NCBI RefSeq assembly: GCF_039769985.1
Contig: NZ_JBDNCH010000001.1
Span: 1-64,000, forward strand
Direction of reading: 5' to 3'
Length of the DNA: 64,000 nucleotides
Source: Ponticoccus litoralis
GTDB lineage: Bacteria > Pseudomonadota > Alphaproteobacteria > Rhodobacterales > Rhodobacteraceae
Shown: piece by piece, positions 45,680 through 56,294 of the stretch
Layout: each line of letters begins with the position of its first letter
Position numbering within the stretch: position 1 is the stretch's first letter
Notes under the pieces: generated by a model
The model's database searches: none
What the model saw: only the letters and a program-made list of their open reading frames with translations
What the model was told of the DNA's origin: nothing
Translations under genes and position numbers: made by a program

Positions 45680-47060
45680 ATGATCCCAATCCATGCCGCC
45701 CGTTTCCTTGAAACCTGCGAACCCGCCACGGCCCTGCCCACCCGGACGGTGCTGGGCCTGCCGCTGGCCGATACCGGCGCCCCCGAGGTCATCGCGCGCC
45801 TGCTGAACGGCGAGCGGCACAGCGTGTTCTTCCTGAACGCGCATTGCGCCAACCTGCGCGAAGCCGACCGGCGCTATCGCGACGCCCTTGCCCGGGCCAG
45901 CTGCATTCTGCCCGACGGCATCGGCGTGGAGCTGGCCGCGCGGATGACCGGCAGCCTTCCGACCGTGAACCTGAACGGCACGGATTTCACGCCGAAGCTG
46001 TTGCAGCAGGCCCGCGAGCGGGGCCTTTCGGTGTTCCTCTTCGGTGCGGCGCCCGGCACGGCAGAGCGTGCGGCGCGGCGGCTGGCCCGAGGACATTCCC
46101 GGCCTGCGCATCGCCGGCACGCGGGACGGGTACGACGGGGCGCAGGATACGGACGAGGCGATTGCGCGGATCAACGCCTCGGGCGCCGATATCGTGCTCG
46201 TCGCCATGGGCGTCCCCGGGCAGGAACTGTGGATCGACGCGCACCGCCAACAGCTGGACGCGAAACTCGTCATGGGGGTCGGCGCCCTCTTCGACTTTCT
46301 CGCCGGAAACGTCGCGCGGGCGCCGCTCTGGCTGCGGCAGGCCAAAATGGAATGGCTCTGGCGGCTGTTGCAGGAACCGCGCCGCATGGCCCGGCGCTAC
46401 CTGTTGGGAAACGTGACCTTCATGGTGCGGGCGGCCCGTCATGCGATGCAGCAATCCCGCCCCGAGATGCGCGCCAAACGGACCTTCGACCTGGTGGGAA
46501 GCGCCGCGCTGATCACGCTGATTGCGCCGCTGCTGATCCTGATCGCCCTGCTGATCCGCCTCGACAGCCCCGGTCCGGCCCTGTTCCGGCAGGTCCGTGT
46601 CGGACGCGACGGGCGGCCCTTCACCATCCTGAAGTTCCGCAGCATGTACCGGGACGCCGAGGCCCGGCTGGCCGAGGTCCGCGCGCAGTCGGATCGCGAC
46701 GGGCTGTGCTTCAAGGCGCGGCAGGATCCCCGGGTGACGCGCATGGGGCGGATCCTGCGGCGCACCTCTCTGGACGAGCTGCCGCAGATCCTCAACGTGC
46801 TGTTCGGGCAGATGTCCCTTGTCGGGCCGCGTCCCGCCCTGCCCTCCGAGGTCGCAGCCTACCCGGCGGCGGCGCTGGAACGGCTCTCCGTGCGCCCCGG
46901 CATCACCGGGCTCTGGCAGGTGGCCGGGCGTGCGGACATCGGCTTTGACAAGATGGTGGACATGGATGTGGCCTATGTCCGCTCCCGCGGCCTGATCGTC
47001 GACCTGCTGATCCTCGCCATGACGGCGCGGGCCGTCGTCAGCGGACGCGGCGCCTACTGA
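45680..47060 (+). CDS. fused WecG/TagA-type glycosyltransferase and initiating sugar transferase (one frameshift)
   Basis: About 459 aa after removing one extra C near 46088. Residues 1-240 are a WecG/TagA/CpsF domain (LNAHCANLREAD, ILPDGIGVELAARM, LNGTDFTP in the first frame; VAMGVPGQELWIDAHR and GVGALFDFLAGNV in the second). The rest is a bacterial sugar transferase (WcaJ/ExoY type) with one membrane helix (LITLIAPLLILIALLI), RVGRDGRPFTILKFRSM, the catalytic DELPQ motif in RTSLDELPQILNV, and SLVGPRPALP. The second frame runs without break through the junction, so the fusion is real. It should load the first sugar onto undecaprenyl phosphate and add another. Confidence 0.85.
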
Positions 47061-47078
47061 ACCCTCTTACCGGCGTAT

Positions 47079-47096
47079 CCTATCCGAATGGATAGG
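47079..47096. promoter_or_regulatory. polysaccharide-locus dyad upstream of the sulfite-oxidase-fold gene
   Basis: CCTATCCGAATGGATAGG is a perfect 7-base inverted repeat with a 4-base spacer, 78 bases before the next start codon. It is the clearest of the copies in this locus. Confidence 0.5.
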
Positions 47097-47173
47097 CGTC
47101 CGATCCCGAAGTCCCGGTGACCGTCTTGGCAGCGCCGTGGCAAAATCGCATCATGCATCAAGGAGTCCCGCCC

Positions 47174-47686
47174 ATGTTCCGAATTGCTCGTTTCTTTGCC
47201 CTCTTCCTGTCTCTCTCCGGCTTCGCGGCCCGGGCCGAGGTACAGACACTGCCCGCGCCCGAAGGCCCGGTGCTGCTGACGATCTTCGGCAATATCGCCG
47301 TGACCAATGTCGACGAGACGGCGCAGTTCGACCTCGAAATGCTTCAGGCACTTGGAGAGACGGATATCGTCACCGACACGATCTGGACCTCGGGGTCCCA
47401 CCGCTTCACCGGCGTCCTGCTTGAAACCCTGCTGGCGGCTGTGGGGGCAGAGGGCGCGGAGGTATCCGCCACCGCGATCAACGATTACACCGTCGAGATC
47501 CCCCGCTCGGACGCAACCGAAGACGGGCCGATCATCGCCTATGCCATGGACGGCAAACCCATGTCGCGCCGGGACAAGGGGCCGCTGTGGGTGATCTATC
47601 CCTACGCATCCGACCCGAAATACAGGACAGAGGTGATCTATGCGCGCAGCATCTGGCAACTCGACCGTCTGACCCTGGACGAATGA
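47174..47686 (+). CDS. secreted molybdopterin-fold (sulfite oxidase-like) protein without cysteine
   Basis: 170 aa. A signal peptide (RIARFFALFLSLSGFAARAE) precedes a small sulfite-oxidase-type domain: NVDETAQFDLEMLQALG, TIWTSGSHRFTGVLLETLL and GPLWVIYPY. The whole protein contains no cysteine, so the usual molybdenum ligand is missing and catalysis is doubtful. AAGGAG lies 9 bases before the ATG at 47174. Its stop overlaps the sensor kinase start by ATGA. Small proteins of this kind are often found next to sensor kinases and may modulate their periplasmic domain; that is inference. Confidence 0.75.
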   Translation: MFRIARFFALFLSLSGFAARAEVQTLPAPEGPVLLTIFGNIAVTNVDETAQFDLEMLQALGETDIVTDTIWTSGSHRFTGVLLETLLAAVGAEGAEVSATAINDYTVEIPRSDATEDGPIIAYAMDGKPMSRRDKGPLWVIYPYASDPKYRTEVIYARSIWQLDRLTLDE

Positions 47687-50294
47687 CGGAACGGGACGGT
47701 GGGCGCCCGGCCTCCGAGGGCATGCGCATCTCTTTGGCCGCCGCCCTGCTCGCCGCCATCGTGGCGGCGGGCTTTCTGGTTTTCGAGGTGCTGCGCGAGT
47801 TCCGCCTGCTCAGCACGGCCAGCTCCGACAACACCCATTGGGTTCTGTCCCAGACCGAGGTCGAGTTTCTCGAATTCCGCTCGGCGCTGATCGCCGCGCG
47901 GCACCCCGAGGCCGGAGAGGACGAGCTCGACCAAGTCGTGATCGAATTCGATGTCTTCTACAGTCGCATGACCACGCTCGGCACGGGGCAGCTTTACACC
48001 GAGTTGCGGACGATACCGGGATTCGCGGACCCCGTGGCGGACATCCGCGCCCGGCTCGATGCGATGATCCCCGTCATCGACGGCCCCCGGGACGATCTGG
48101 CCACCGCCCTGCCCCGCCTGTTGGCGGAGGCGGATACCATGCGCCTGCCGCTGCGGGGTCTGGCGACGACGGGTCTGCAGTACTTTGCGGCAAGTTCGGA
48201 CGAAAGCCGCACCTCGGTCGCCGATACCCTGATGCGGCTGGCGGTGCTGACCGCGACGATGCTTCTGGCGCTGATCGTGGCGATCGCCCGGATACGGCGT
48301 ACCGGCCTGCAGACGGAACGGCGCGGCAAGCAGCTGTCCGAAGCCTACGCCCGGCTCAACACCATCCTAGACACCTCGCTTGACGCGGTGATCGTGGCCG
48401 ACATGCAGGGCCACATCCTGACGTTCAACCCGGCGGTACCGAACGGATTTTCGGCTACCGCTACGCGGAGGTCTACGGAAAAAACCTTGCAGAGATCATC
48501 GTTCCCGACCACTTCCGCGAGGCCCACGAGGCCGGCATGGCGCGGATGCGTGAGACCGGAGAGGCGAAGGTGGTGGACCATGGCCGCGTGCGGCTGGAAG
48601 CCCGGCGCCGCAACGGCGAGGTCTTTCCGGTGGAACTGGCCCTGCAAAAGGCCCGCGCCGGGGGCGAAGAGGTCGTCATCGGCTTCCTGCGCGACATCTC
48701 GCACCGCGTCGCCGCCGAGACCGAGATCATGGAGGCACGCGACCGGGCGCTGGCCGGAGAGAAGGCCAAGGCCGAATTCCTTGCCATGATGACCCACGAG
48801 ATCCGCACCCCCCTGAACGGGCTTCTGGGCAACCTCGCGCTTCTGAAGAAGACGCCCCTGAACAGCCAGCAGGCTCACCATCTGCGCAATATGGACATCT
48901 CGGGCGCATTGCTGATGCATCACGTCGACGCGGTGCTCGACGTGGCCCGGTTCGAGGCCGGGGCCGTCAAGGCGCAGGAGGACACCGTCCACCTTGGCCA
49001 GCTTTTGCAGGACATCGTCGACGCCCAGCGCCAGCGCCGCCATGGCGGGCGGCAACCGCATCGGCTGGGAATGGTCCGGCGCGGCCCTGACATGGGTGCG
49101 CGTGGATGCCTCTCGGCTGCGTCAGGTGCTGGTGAACCTCGTCGGCAATGCCATCAAGTTCACCCGCGACGGGCGCATCCAGATCGAAGCCGAAACCCTG
49201 CCGCCGGAAGACGGCACCCGGCCCATGGTCGAGATCCGCGTGATCGATACCGGCATCGGCATCGCCGAAGAGGAGCTGGGCAAGGTCTTCGACGACTTTC
49301 ACACCATCGGCGGGGCCGAGGCGTCCACGGTGGGCGGCACCGGGCTTGGCCTCGGGATCGCGCGGCGCTTCATGCAGGCCCTGGGCGGCGAGATCGGTGT
49401 CGAAAGCACGCCGGGCGAAGGCAGCGCCTTCTGGGTGCGCTTCCCCGTGACCCCGGCAGAGGCACCGGCGCCGGACACCGACAGGCCAGAGGCGCCGCCC
49501 CCCGACACCGCACCCTGCCGGATTCTTCTGGTGGAAGACAACGAGATCAACCTCGACCTTGCCCGGCACATGCTGCGCGGCCTTGGCCATTCCGTCACCG
49601 AGGCGCGGGACGGTCGGGCCGCGGTGGCGCTGGCCGGTGCAGAGCCCTTCGACATGATCCTGATGGATGTCCGAATGCCGGTTCTGAACGGGCTGGACGC
49701 CACGCGCGCCATCCGGGCGGGCGCGGGACCGAACGCGACCACCCCGATCATCGCGGTCTCGGCCAATGTCCTGCCCGAAGCACGGGACAGGTTCGTGGCC
49801 GCGGGGATGACCGGTTTTCTGGCCAAGCCGCTGTCCCCGGACAGCCTTGCCCGGGTCATTGCCCGCTATGCCCCGCAGGCCCCGCCGCCCGCTTCGGCGG
49901 CGCCCTCTGCCCCCCTGAAGGACGGTGGGGCGGCGGCACCAGCCGAAACGCCCGGACAGCCCCCCTGCCCCATGCGGCAGAAATCAACGCCGCCCCGCAG
50001 GGCGCCGGGGCGGCACCACCGCCCTCGCCTCTGGCCGCCCTGATGGCGCGCTACCAGTCCGAGGTCGATGCCCTCCTTGCCCTCGATCTGGCCGCCACCC
50101 CCTTCGACAATCTGGCGGAGCAGGCCCACAGGGTGGCCGGCAGCGCGGCGGCCTTTGGCCAGACCGGGCTGCGCGCGGCGCTTGTCACCGTCGAGATGGC
50201 GGCGGAAAGCGGCGACGCCGAGGCCGTGGCGCTGGCCATGGAAGAGGCCCGCGCCGCCCGCGACACGGACCCCGACCCGACCCTAGGGGACTGA
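47683..50294 (+). CDS. hybrid sensor histidine kinase with PAS, receiver and Hpt domains (three frameshifts)
   Basis: About 870 aa after correction. Order: membrane helix 1 (LAAALLAAIVAAGFLVFEVL, residues 18-37), a periplasmic helical sensor of about 150 residues, membrane helix 2 (LAVLTATMLLALIVAIARI), a PAS domain, HisKA with the H-box MMTHEIRTPLNG, an HATPase (LVNLVGNAIKF, DTGIGIAEEELG, GGTGLGLGIARRF), a receiver with Asp in ILMDVRMPVLNG, and a C-terminal Hpt with His in AEQAHRVAGSAAAFG. Breaks are near 48437, 49040 and 49965 (the last in a C run). All phosphorelay residues are present. The relay probably ends at the response regulator at 44778-45392. Confidence 0.85.
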
Positions 50295-50302
50295 GGGCCC
50301 GC

Positions 50303-51549
50303 CTAGGGGATCAGCAGGGCCGCCGCGGCGACGCCGCCGACCACCCGTGCCGATCTCGGCGAGGTTCGTGACCCGGCTGTCGTAGCAGGCGATCGAGTCC
50401 CCCGGCAGCAGGTAGGGGTCGTAATCGTCGCGGTCGGCGCGGCGCAACTGGTCCTCGATGCTGCGCTCGATCACCACCGAGACGCCGGTCAGGGGGTCGC
50501 GCGTGAACAGCACGGCAGAGCGATGCGCGCTGCTGGCGCGCGCGCCGCCGACGCAGTTGGTGTTGACCACGGCCTGCATGAACCGGGTGCCATATGGCAC
50601 CTCGCGCACCTCCCGCCCGATTGCCGAGGGTGCATTGCCGGTGGCGGGCTGCGTGAGGTTGGACAGGAACAGCGAGATGCCCGGCGGGCTGATCGGTCCG
50701 GGGCGCATCAGCTCGTCCTGAAAGCACTGACGGCTGGGCACGACGATCTCGTCCCCGGCCAAAAGCACGATGTCCGTGGCGTGGCGCCCGTGGAAGACTC
50801 CGCGCAGGTCGAGGATGTGCCGGTGCCCGGCCCTGTGCAGCTCGATGCGCGACAGGTCGGCATCCGGGCGCACGCCCCCGGCGGCGCGCAGGGCGGTCGA
50901 GAGGTTGCGGCCCTCGGTCGAGGCGCCGATGGCCGCTTGCCGGGCGCGGTCGATATCGGCCCCCGAGCGCACCCCGACCTCTACCGAATGGGGCTCGAAG
51001 ACGGCGCCCGAGACCGCGACCGCGACGCTGGCCATGTCCACCAACCGGACCGACAGGCGCGGGGTGCTGTCGTAGAACCCGCCTTCCCGCAGCAGGCGAC
51101 CCAGCTCCTGCTCGATGTCATTCGTGGTGCGCCCCTGCGCCGGGATCGGCGGCAGGAAGGGCATCTTCAGCAACCCGTCCCGGGAAATCACGTAATCGCC
51201 GTTGAAGGTCTCGTCGTCGCCGACACGGATGTCGAGAAGGTCGTCGCGGGACAGACGTTCCCCGCGCAGCGAGAGCGCCACAAGGCCCCCCTTGCCAGCC
51301 CCGGCATCCCCGACCCCACCGCCGGGGCGGCAGGATTCCGCATTCATGCGGGTCGAGACCAGCATCTCGCCGCTCTGGCGCGGCGGATCGCGGTACTGCG
51401 CCTCGGAAGCCGCCGCCGGTGCGGACCGGCGCGATGTTCTCGGGCGTGGGAGCCGCCCCGCACCCGGCCAGAAACGACAGGCAGACCGCGGTCGTGACAA
51501 GGGCCGCACGGCGCAGCGGCAGGGAACTGGGCTGTAATGTCATGCGCAT
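50303..51549 (-). CDS. Wza-like polysaccharide export lipoprotein (two frameshifts)
   Basis: About 415 aa after correction. Lipobox LSFLAGC at the N-terminus (51549 frame) predicts an outer-membrane lipoprotein. The poly-export domain is SRDDLLDIRVGDDETFNG with FLPPIPAQGRTTNDIEQEL, followed by soluble ligand-binding beta-grasp repeats (AVAVSGAVFEPHSVEVG, and one near DIVLLAGDEIVVPSR). The first break is near 51415; the second, an extra G near 50346, hides the true C-terminus, which reads IGTVVGGVAAAALLIP then stop at 50303. It forms the exit channel for the polymer and is divergent from the flippase gene. Confidence 0.85.
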
Positions 51550-51571
51550 AGGGGTCCTTCCGGAGAGTCAC

Positions 51572-51604
51572 CACATGCATAGCACATGCAGAACACATGC
51601 ATAG
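51572..51604. repeat. three tandem 11-bp repeats (CACATGCATAG type)
   Basis: CACATGCATAG, CACATGCAGAA and CACATGCATAG follow one another without spacers, just upstream of the Wza-like start (51549). Helical-turn spacing would put each copy on the same DNA face. Confidence 0.7.
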
Positions 51605-51645
51605 CGCGACCGTCCCGGCACGGCTTCCACGGGAGCGGATGGGCC

Positions 51646-51665
51646 ACCTGTCCATCCGGATAGGT
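51646..51665. promoter_or_regulatory. polysaccharide-locus dyad in the Wza/flippase divergent gap
   Basis: ACCTGTCCATCCGGATAGGT is a 20-base imperfect palindrome sharing the CCTRTCC/GGATAGG halves of 47079-47096. It lies midway between the divergent starts at 51549 and 51766. Confidence 0.45.
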
Positions 51666-51765
51666 CGCGGGGCGAAGGCGGCTTCGGCCCCTCCCCCCGC
51701 GTGTGGGACAGACCGTGACCCGCTTGGCTATGGATTAAACGAACCCGAACAGGAGCCCGCCACCC

Positions 51766-52992
51766 GTGTCCCGCGCAAACGCACTCTTCGGCCAGCTGAT
51801 GGCCTACGGCGCCTCGGAGATCGCCACGAAGCTGTCCCGGCTGGGGGTGGTGATCGCCGTCGCCCGCACGCTCGACCTTGCCGAGATCGGCCTGGCCGCC
51901 GCCGCGCTCGCCACCGGCGACCTGCTGAAATCCCTGACCGAGAACGGTGTCGGCCAGCGCATCATCGCGGCACCCGCCGAGACGCTGGAGGCCACCTGCA
52001 AGCGCGCGCACCGCCTGAACTGGATCTGGTGCTCGGGTCTCTTCACGGTGCAGGCCGCGCTGGCCCTGATCCTGTGGCTGGCCACCGGCAACGCCATGCT
52101 GGCGGCGCTGGTGCTGGTCCTCGCCGGGGAATACCTGTTCATGCCGGGCGGGCTGGTGCACTGCGGCCTCGCCCTGCGCGCGGGCAAGCTGAAGCGGACC
52201 GCGGCCATTGCCGGGACGCAGGCCGTGACCGCCAACCTGCTGTCCGTCGGGCTGGCGGTGCTCTGGCCCTCTGCGATTGCGCTGGTCCTGCCGCGCCTGC
52301 TGACCGCGCCCTTCTGGCTTTGGGCCATGCGGCGCCTGCACCCCTGGCGCCCCGATCCGCAGGCCGGTCTGGCGCCCACCGCCGACTTCCTGCGCTTCGG
52401 CGGCCCGGTGCTGGGAACCGAAGTCATCCGGACGGCGCGGCTGCACGGCGACAAGCTGGTGGTCGGCGCGCTTCTCGGCCCGGAACTGCTGGGCGCCTAC
52501 TTCATGGCCTTCAACGCGGGCCTCAGCCTTGCCACCTCCTTCTCTGCCGCCTTTGCCGCGGTTCTCTTTCCGACCCTCTGCCGCGCATCCTGCCGCACGA
52601 CCGCCCTGCGGGACGGGCTGCGCCTGTCGCTGAGCCTGATCGCCCCGGCGGTTGTGGCGCAGGCGCTGCTGGCGCCCTGGTACGTGCCGCTGCTGCTGGG
52701 GGCACAGCACGCCGACCTGGCCACCCCGGTCGCCATCCTCTGCCTCGTCGCCATCCCGACGATGATCTGGACCGCGACGGCCGGCTGGCTGCGGGCCGAG
52801 GGCCGCACCGGGGCCGAACTGCGCGGCACGGCGATCCTGACCGGCACGCTGCTGGCAGGCACCGCATGCGCGGCACCCTTCGGCCTCGAGGCGCTGGCCT
52901 GGACCCACCTTGCCACCGCCTGCGGCGTGATGCTGGCGCTGTCGCGCCCCGCGCTAAGCCTGTCCTATCCGCAAGTCTTCAAGAAGGCCTGA
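51766..52992 (+). CDS. Wzx-like polysaccharide flippase
   Basis: 408 aa with about 12 membrane helices, polysaccharide transport/oligosaccharide flippase type. It begins with the typical amphipathic start LFGQLMAYGASEIATKLSRLG; the middle has FGGPVLGTEVIRTARLHGDKLVVG, where the Arg/Lys-rich loop is conserved in the family. The start is GTG at 51766 with AGGAG 12 bases upstream, somewhat far. It moves lipid-linked repeat units across the inner membrane. The next gene starts 4 bases after it. Confidence 0.82.
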   Translation: MSRANALFGQLMAYGASEIATKLSRLGVVIAVARTLDLAEIGLAAAALATGDLLKSLTENGVGQRIIAAPAETLEATCKRAHRLNWIWCSGLFTVQAALALILWLATGNAMLAALVLVLAGEYLFMPGGLVHCGLALRAGKLKRTAAIAGTQAVTANLLSVGLAVLWPSAIALVLPRLLTAPFWLWAMRRLHPWRPDPQAGLAPTADFLRFGGPVLGTEVIRTARLHGDKLVVGALLGPELLGAYFMAFNAGLSLATSFSAAFAAVLFPTLCRASCRTTALRDGLRLSLSLIAPAVVAQALLAPWYVPLLLGAQHADLATPVAILCLVAIPTMIWTATAGWLRAEGRTGAELRGTAILTGTLLAGTACAAPFGLEALAWTHLATACGVMLALSRPALSLSYPQVFKKA

Positions 52993-52995
52993 CCC

Positions 52996-53918
52996 ATGCC
53001 CCTGATCTCTGTCATCGTGCCCCTCTACAACGCGGCCCGGACCCTGAGCGCCACGGTCCGCTCGATCCAGGCCCGGGGCTGGCGCAACTGGGAAGCCATC
53101 CTCGTCGACGACGGGTCCACCGACGGCAGCCTCCCCATCGCCGGGGCCCTAGCCGCCGATGATGCGCGCCTGCATGTCGCGCGCAATCCCGGCAAGGGAC
53201 CAAGCGCCGCGCGCAACCACGGGGCGCTGACGCTGGCGCGGGGGGATATCTTGTGCTTCCTCGATGCGGATGATCTCTGGACCCCGGAAAAGCTGGCCGA
53301 GGTCGCCCAAAGCCTTCTTGGCGGCGAGGCGGATGCCGTTTACGACCGGGTCGGTTTCTTCACCGAGGACCCGGCCTGCATCACCAGCCGCTCGACCGTG
53401 CCCGCCGGGCCGCTGACCATTCCCATGCTGCTGGCCGAGAACCCGGTCTGCACCCTGTCGAACCTCTCGCTCCGGCGCGCGGCCTTCGTCGCGGCGGGCG
53501 GCTTTCGCGCGGACATGGTCCACAACGAAGACCTCGACTTTCTCGTGACGCTGGCCGGACAGGGTGCCCGGGTCACGGGCATCGCCCGCGACCACGTTCT
53601 GTACCGGCAAAGCGCCGGGGGCCTGTCCTCGGATCTGGACGCGATGCGGCAAAGCCGGACCGAGGTGGTGGCCACCGCGCGGCGCTACGGCCATGACAGC
53701 GCCCCCGCGCAGAGGCGCGCTACATCCGCTACCTGACCCGCCGCGCCATGCGGCTGGGCCACGACTGCGCCACGGTGCGCAGCCTGGTGACCCAGGGGCT
53801 GAAAGCCGATGCCGCCGCATTCCTGACCCCGCCCCGGCGCGGGTTTGCCACCGCGATCGGCGGCCTTGCCTATCCCGCTCTGCCCCGCGCCCTGCGCCGC
53901 TTTCTGTTTTCCCGCTGA
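52996..53918 (+). CDS. family 2 glycosyltransferase (one frameshift)
   Basis: About 307 aa after correction. GT-A fold: ISVIVPLYNAARTL at the N-terminus, ILVDDGSTDGS, and the DxD metal site in CFLDADDLWTPEKL. The first frame ends at 53736; a base seems missing near 53706, after which the second frame continues with RYIRYLTRRAMRLGHDCA to the stop at 53918. Both parts are needed for the usual length of about 300 aa. It adds a sugar to the growing repeat unit in the cytosol. Confidence 0.83.
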
Positions 53919-53930
53919 AGGAGCACCCCC

Positions 53931-54919
53931 ATGCCATACGCCTCCATCGTCGTCCCCGCCTTCAATGCCAGCCGGACCCTGCCCGCAACGCTTCTGTCGC
54001 TGCGCTCGCAGACCTTCCGCGACCTCGAGATTGTCGTCGTGGACGACGGATCGACCGACGACACCGCCGTGATTGCCAGCCGCGCTGCCGAGGCCGACCC
54101 CCGCATCCGGCTGGTCCGGCAGGGCAACCGGGGTCTGGCCGGGGCACGCAACAGCGGCATCCATGCTGCGACCGGCACGGTTGTCGGGTTCTGCGACGCC
54201 GATGACCTCTGGCTGCCGGAAAAGCTGGCCGCGCATGTCGAACACCTTGCCCAGGCGCCGCTGGTGGGGCTCAGCTACTCCGGCTCTGCCATGATCGACG
54301 ACAGCGGCGCCCGCATCGGCCACGCGCAGCGCCCGCGCCTCTACGGCGTCACCCCGGCGCATGTGTTCAAGCGCAACCCGGTGGGCAACGGCTCCAGCCC
54401 GGTGATGCGGCGCGAGACGCTGGCCGATATCGCATGGCGCCCGGCCAGCGAACCCAAACGGGACTGGGTCTTCGACGAGACCTTCCGCCAGTCCGAGGAC
54501 ATCGAATGCTGGCTGCGGCTTTGCCTGACGACGGACTGGATGATCGAAGGCGTTCCCGGACTGTTGACGGAATACCGCATCAGCGGCGGCGGCCTGTCGG
54601 CCAATGTCGAGGCGCAACTGGCCTCGTGGGAGCGGATGGTCACCAAGTTGCGCCCCGCCGCGCCCGATTTCTTCGAGCGTCACGAAGCCGCCGCGCGCGC
54701 CTACCAGCTGCGCTACCTCGCGCGGCGCGCCGTCTCTGCCGGGGACGGGCCGGTCGCCCGCGACTTCCTGCGCCGCGCGCTGGCACAGTCGCGCCGCCCG
54801 CTGATCGAAGAGCCGCTGAAAAGCACCGTCACCCTTCTTGCAGCCGCGGCCACCGTAGCCGTCTGGGGTCCGCCCCGCTTCCCTTCCTGCGCACCGCGCG
54901 CAACCCCGCCCGTTCCTGA
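53931..54919 (+). CDS. family 2 glycosyltransferase (C-terminal frameshift)
   Basis: About 329 aa. GT-A fold signatures are ASIVVPAFNASRTLPATL, VVVDDGSTDDT, ARNSGIHAATG and the DxD site FCDADDLWLPEKL. The catalytic-base region EDIECWLRL is near residue 190. The frame open to 55013 runs into the next gene; a missing base in a C or T run near 54885 restores a C-terminus PFLRTARNPARS with stop at 54919, 24 bases before the next start. I prefer that end. It is paralogous to the upstream gene. Confidence 0.83.
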
Positions 54920-54943
54920 CCAGCCAACCGGAGGAGACACCCC

Positions 54944-55921
54944 ATGCCCCGCATCCTGCATCTTGTCGACGACACCACCCCCGGCGGCGTCATGCGCGTC
55001 ATCGAGCATGTGACGACCAACGCGGCGCTGTCCGCCCGGGCCGAGCACTGCGTTCAGGTCGTGTCCCCGACCGGCCCCCTGCCGCCGGTTCAGGCCGATG
55101 TCATCGTCTCGCACCTGTCCCTGTCCTGGCGCCGGCTGCCGTTGCTGATCGCGTTCAGGGCGCGCCACGCGCAGGTTCCGCTGATCCATGTCGAACACAG
55201 CTACACAGAGGCCTTCACCGCCCTGAACGTCTCGGCCCGGGCCCGGTTCTTCACCATGCTGCGGCTGTCGCTCTCGCTGTTCGACCGTGTCGTCGCGGTC
55301 AGCGAGGCGCAGGGGCGGTGGCTGCAGAAGCGCGGCCTTGTCGACGCGCCGTCGCTGCAGGTCATCCCCTCGGCGGTCGACCTGTCGCCCTTCCGCGCGG
55401 TGCCGCGCCAAAGCGGTCCCGTCCGGGTCATCGGCGCCATTGGCCGGCTGCACCGTCAGAAGGGCTTCGACATCCTGATCGAGGCCTTCCGCATGCTGCC
55501 CGATCCCGACATCGCCCTGCACATCCACGGCACCGGGCCAGAAGCCGCAGACCTCGCCGCCCGCGCTGCGGGAGACACGCGCATCCGCTTCTTCGGCCAC
55601 GCGGCCTCGCCCGCCGCCGCCTATGGCGGGGTCGATCTGGTCGCCATGCCCTCGCGGTGGGAGGCCTTCGGGCTTGTCGCGCTGGAGGCCCGCGCGGCAG
55701 GCCGGGGGCTGGTTTGCGCGGATGTGGACGGCCTGCGCGAAAGCGGGGCGGGCGCCCGATTTGTCCGGGGTTCCACGCCGCAGGACTGGGCCGGGGCGCT
55801 GACCGCCTGCCTGAACGACCCCCTGCCCGCAGTGCCGCCGCCCGCCGCCTTCGACCCGTGCTGCGATGGCTGGCTGCGCCTGATGGACGACATCCTGCAA
55901 CCGACGGCCATGGCCGCATGA
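54944..55921 (+). CDS. family 4 glycosyltransferase
   Basis: 325 aa of the GT-B fold. The N-terminal domain has TTPGGVMRVIEHVT and the LIHVEHSYTEAF motif; the C-terminal donor-binding domain has IGAIGRLHRQKGFDILIEAF, GTGPEAADL and the E-x7-E motif in MPSRWEAFGLVALEARAAG. GGAGGAG precedes the ATG. It is the last gene of the polysaccharide cluster in this direction. The sugar cannot be predicted. Confidence 0.88.
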   Translation: MPRILHLVDDTTPGGVMRVIEHVTTNAALSARAEHCVQVVSPTGPLPPVQADVIVSHLSLSWRRLPLLIAFRARHAQVPLIHVEHSYTEAFTALNVSARARFFTMLRLSLSLFDRVVAVSEAQGRWLQKRGLVDAPSLQVIPSAVDLSPFRAVPRQSGPVRVIGAIGRLHRQKGFDILIEAFRMLPDPDIALHIHGTGPEAADLAARAAGDTRIRFFGHAASPAAAYGGVDLVAMPSRWEAFGLVALEARAAGRGLVCADVDGLRESGAGARFVRGSTPQDWAGALTACLNDPLPAVPPPAAFDPCCDGWLRLMDDILQPTAMAA

Positions 55922-56294
55922 CCGCTTGACCGCGCGTCCGTTCAGAGCCACCGGGGACACCGCTGGCTGATCGTCCTGATCAACCGCCGCCCCCGGGGCT
56001 GTGCGCATCAAGCCCCGGGTTTGCGCCGGCAAGGCCGGAGCTTCACAGCCGGACCGCTTCACAGCCGACCCGGCCCACCGCAAGCCCGGACCGAAGATTC
56101 GGACCGGATCGAGACTCGAACGCGGGTCCATCCCGTCGCCGAGACAAGGCGTCGGACGAGCGGCTGAAAGCATGGATCAACCGTCTGCGCCTGCCGCGGG
56201 ACCAGCCGCGGCGTCGGAACGGAAATGCCGCCTTCGTCAGGGAATGCAACGGTCCCGGACGCGCGGCCCGGTCCGGCGTCCAGAGGCCCGACCG
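55922..56294. other. intergenic region between the polysaccharide and uptake loci
   Basis: 373 bases without a supported gene between convergent transcription units. GC-rich repeats such as GCCGGACC occur, but I see no clear terminator. Confidence 0.5.
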
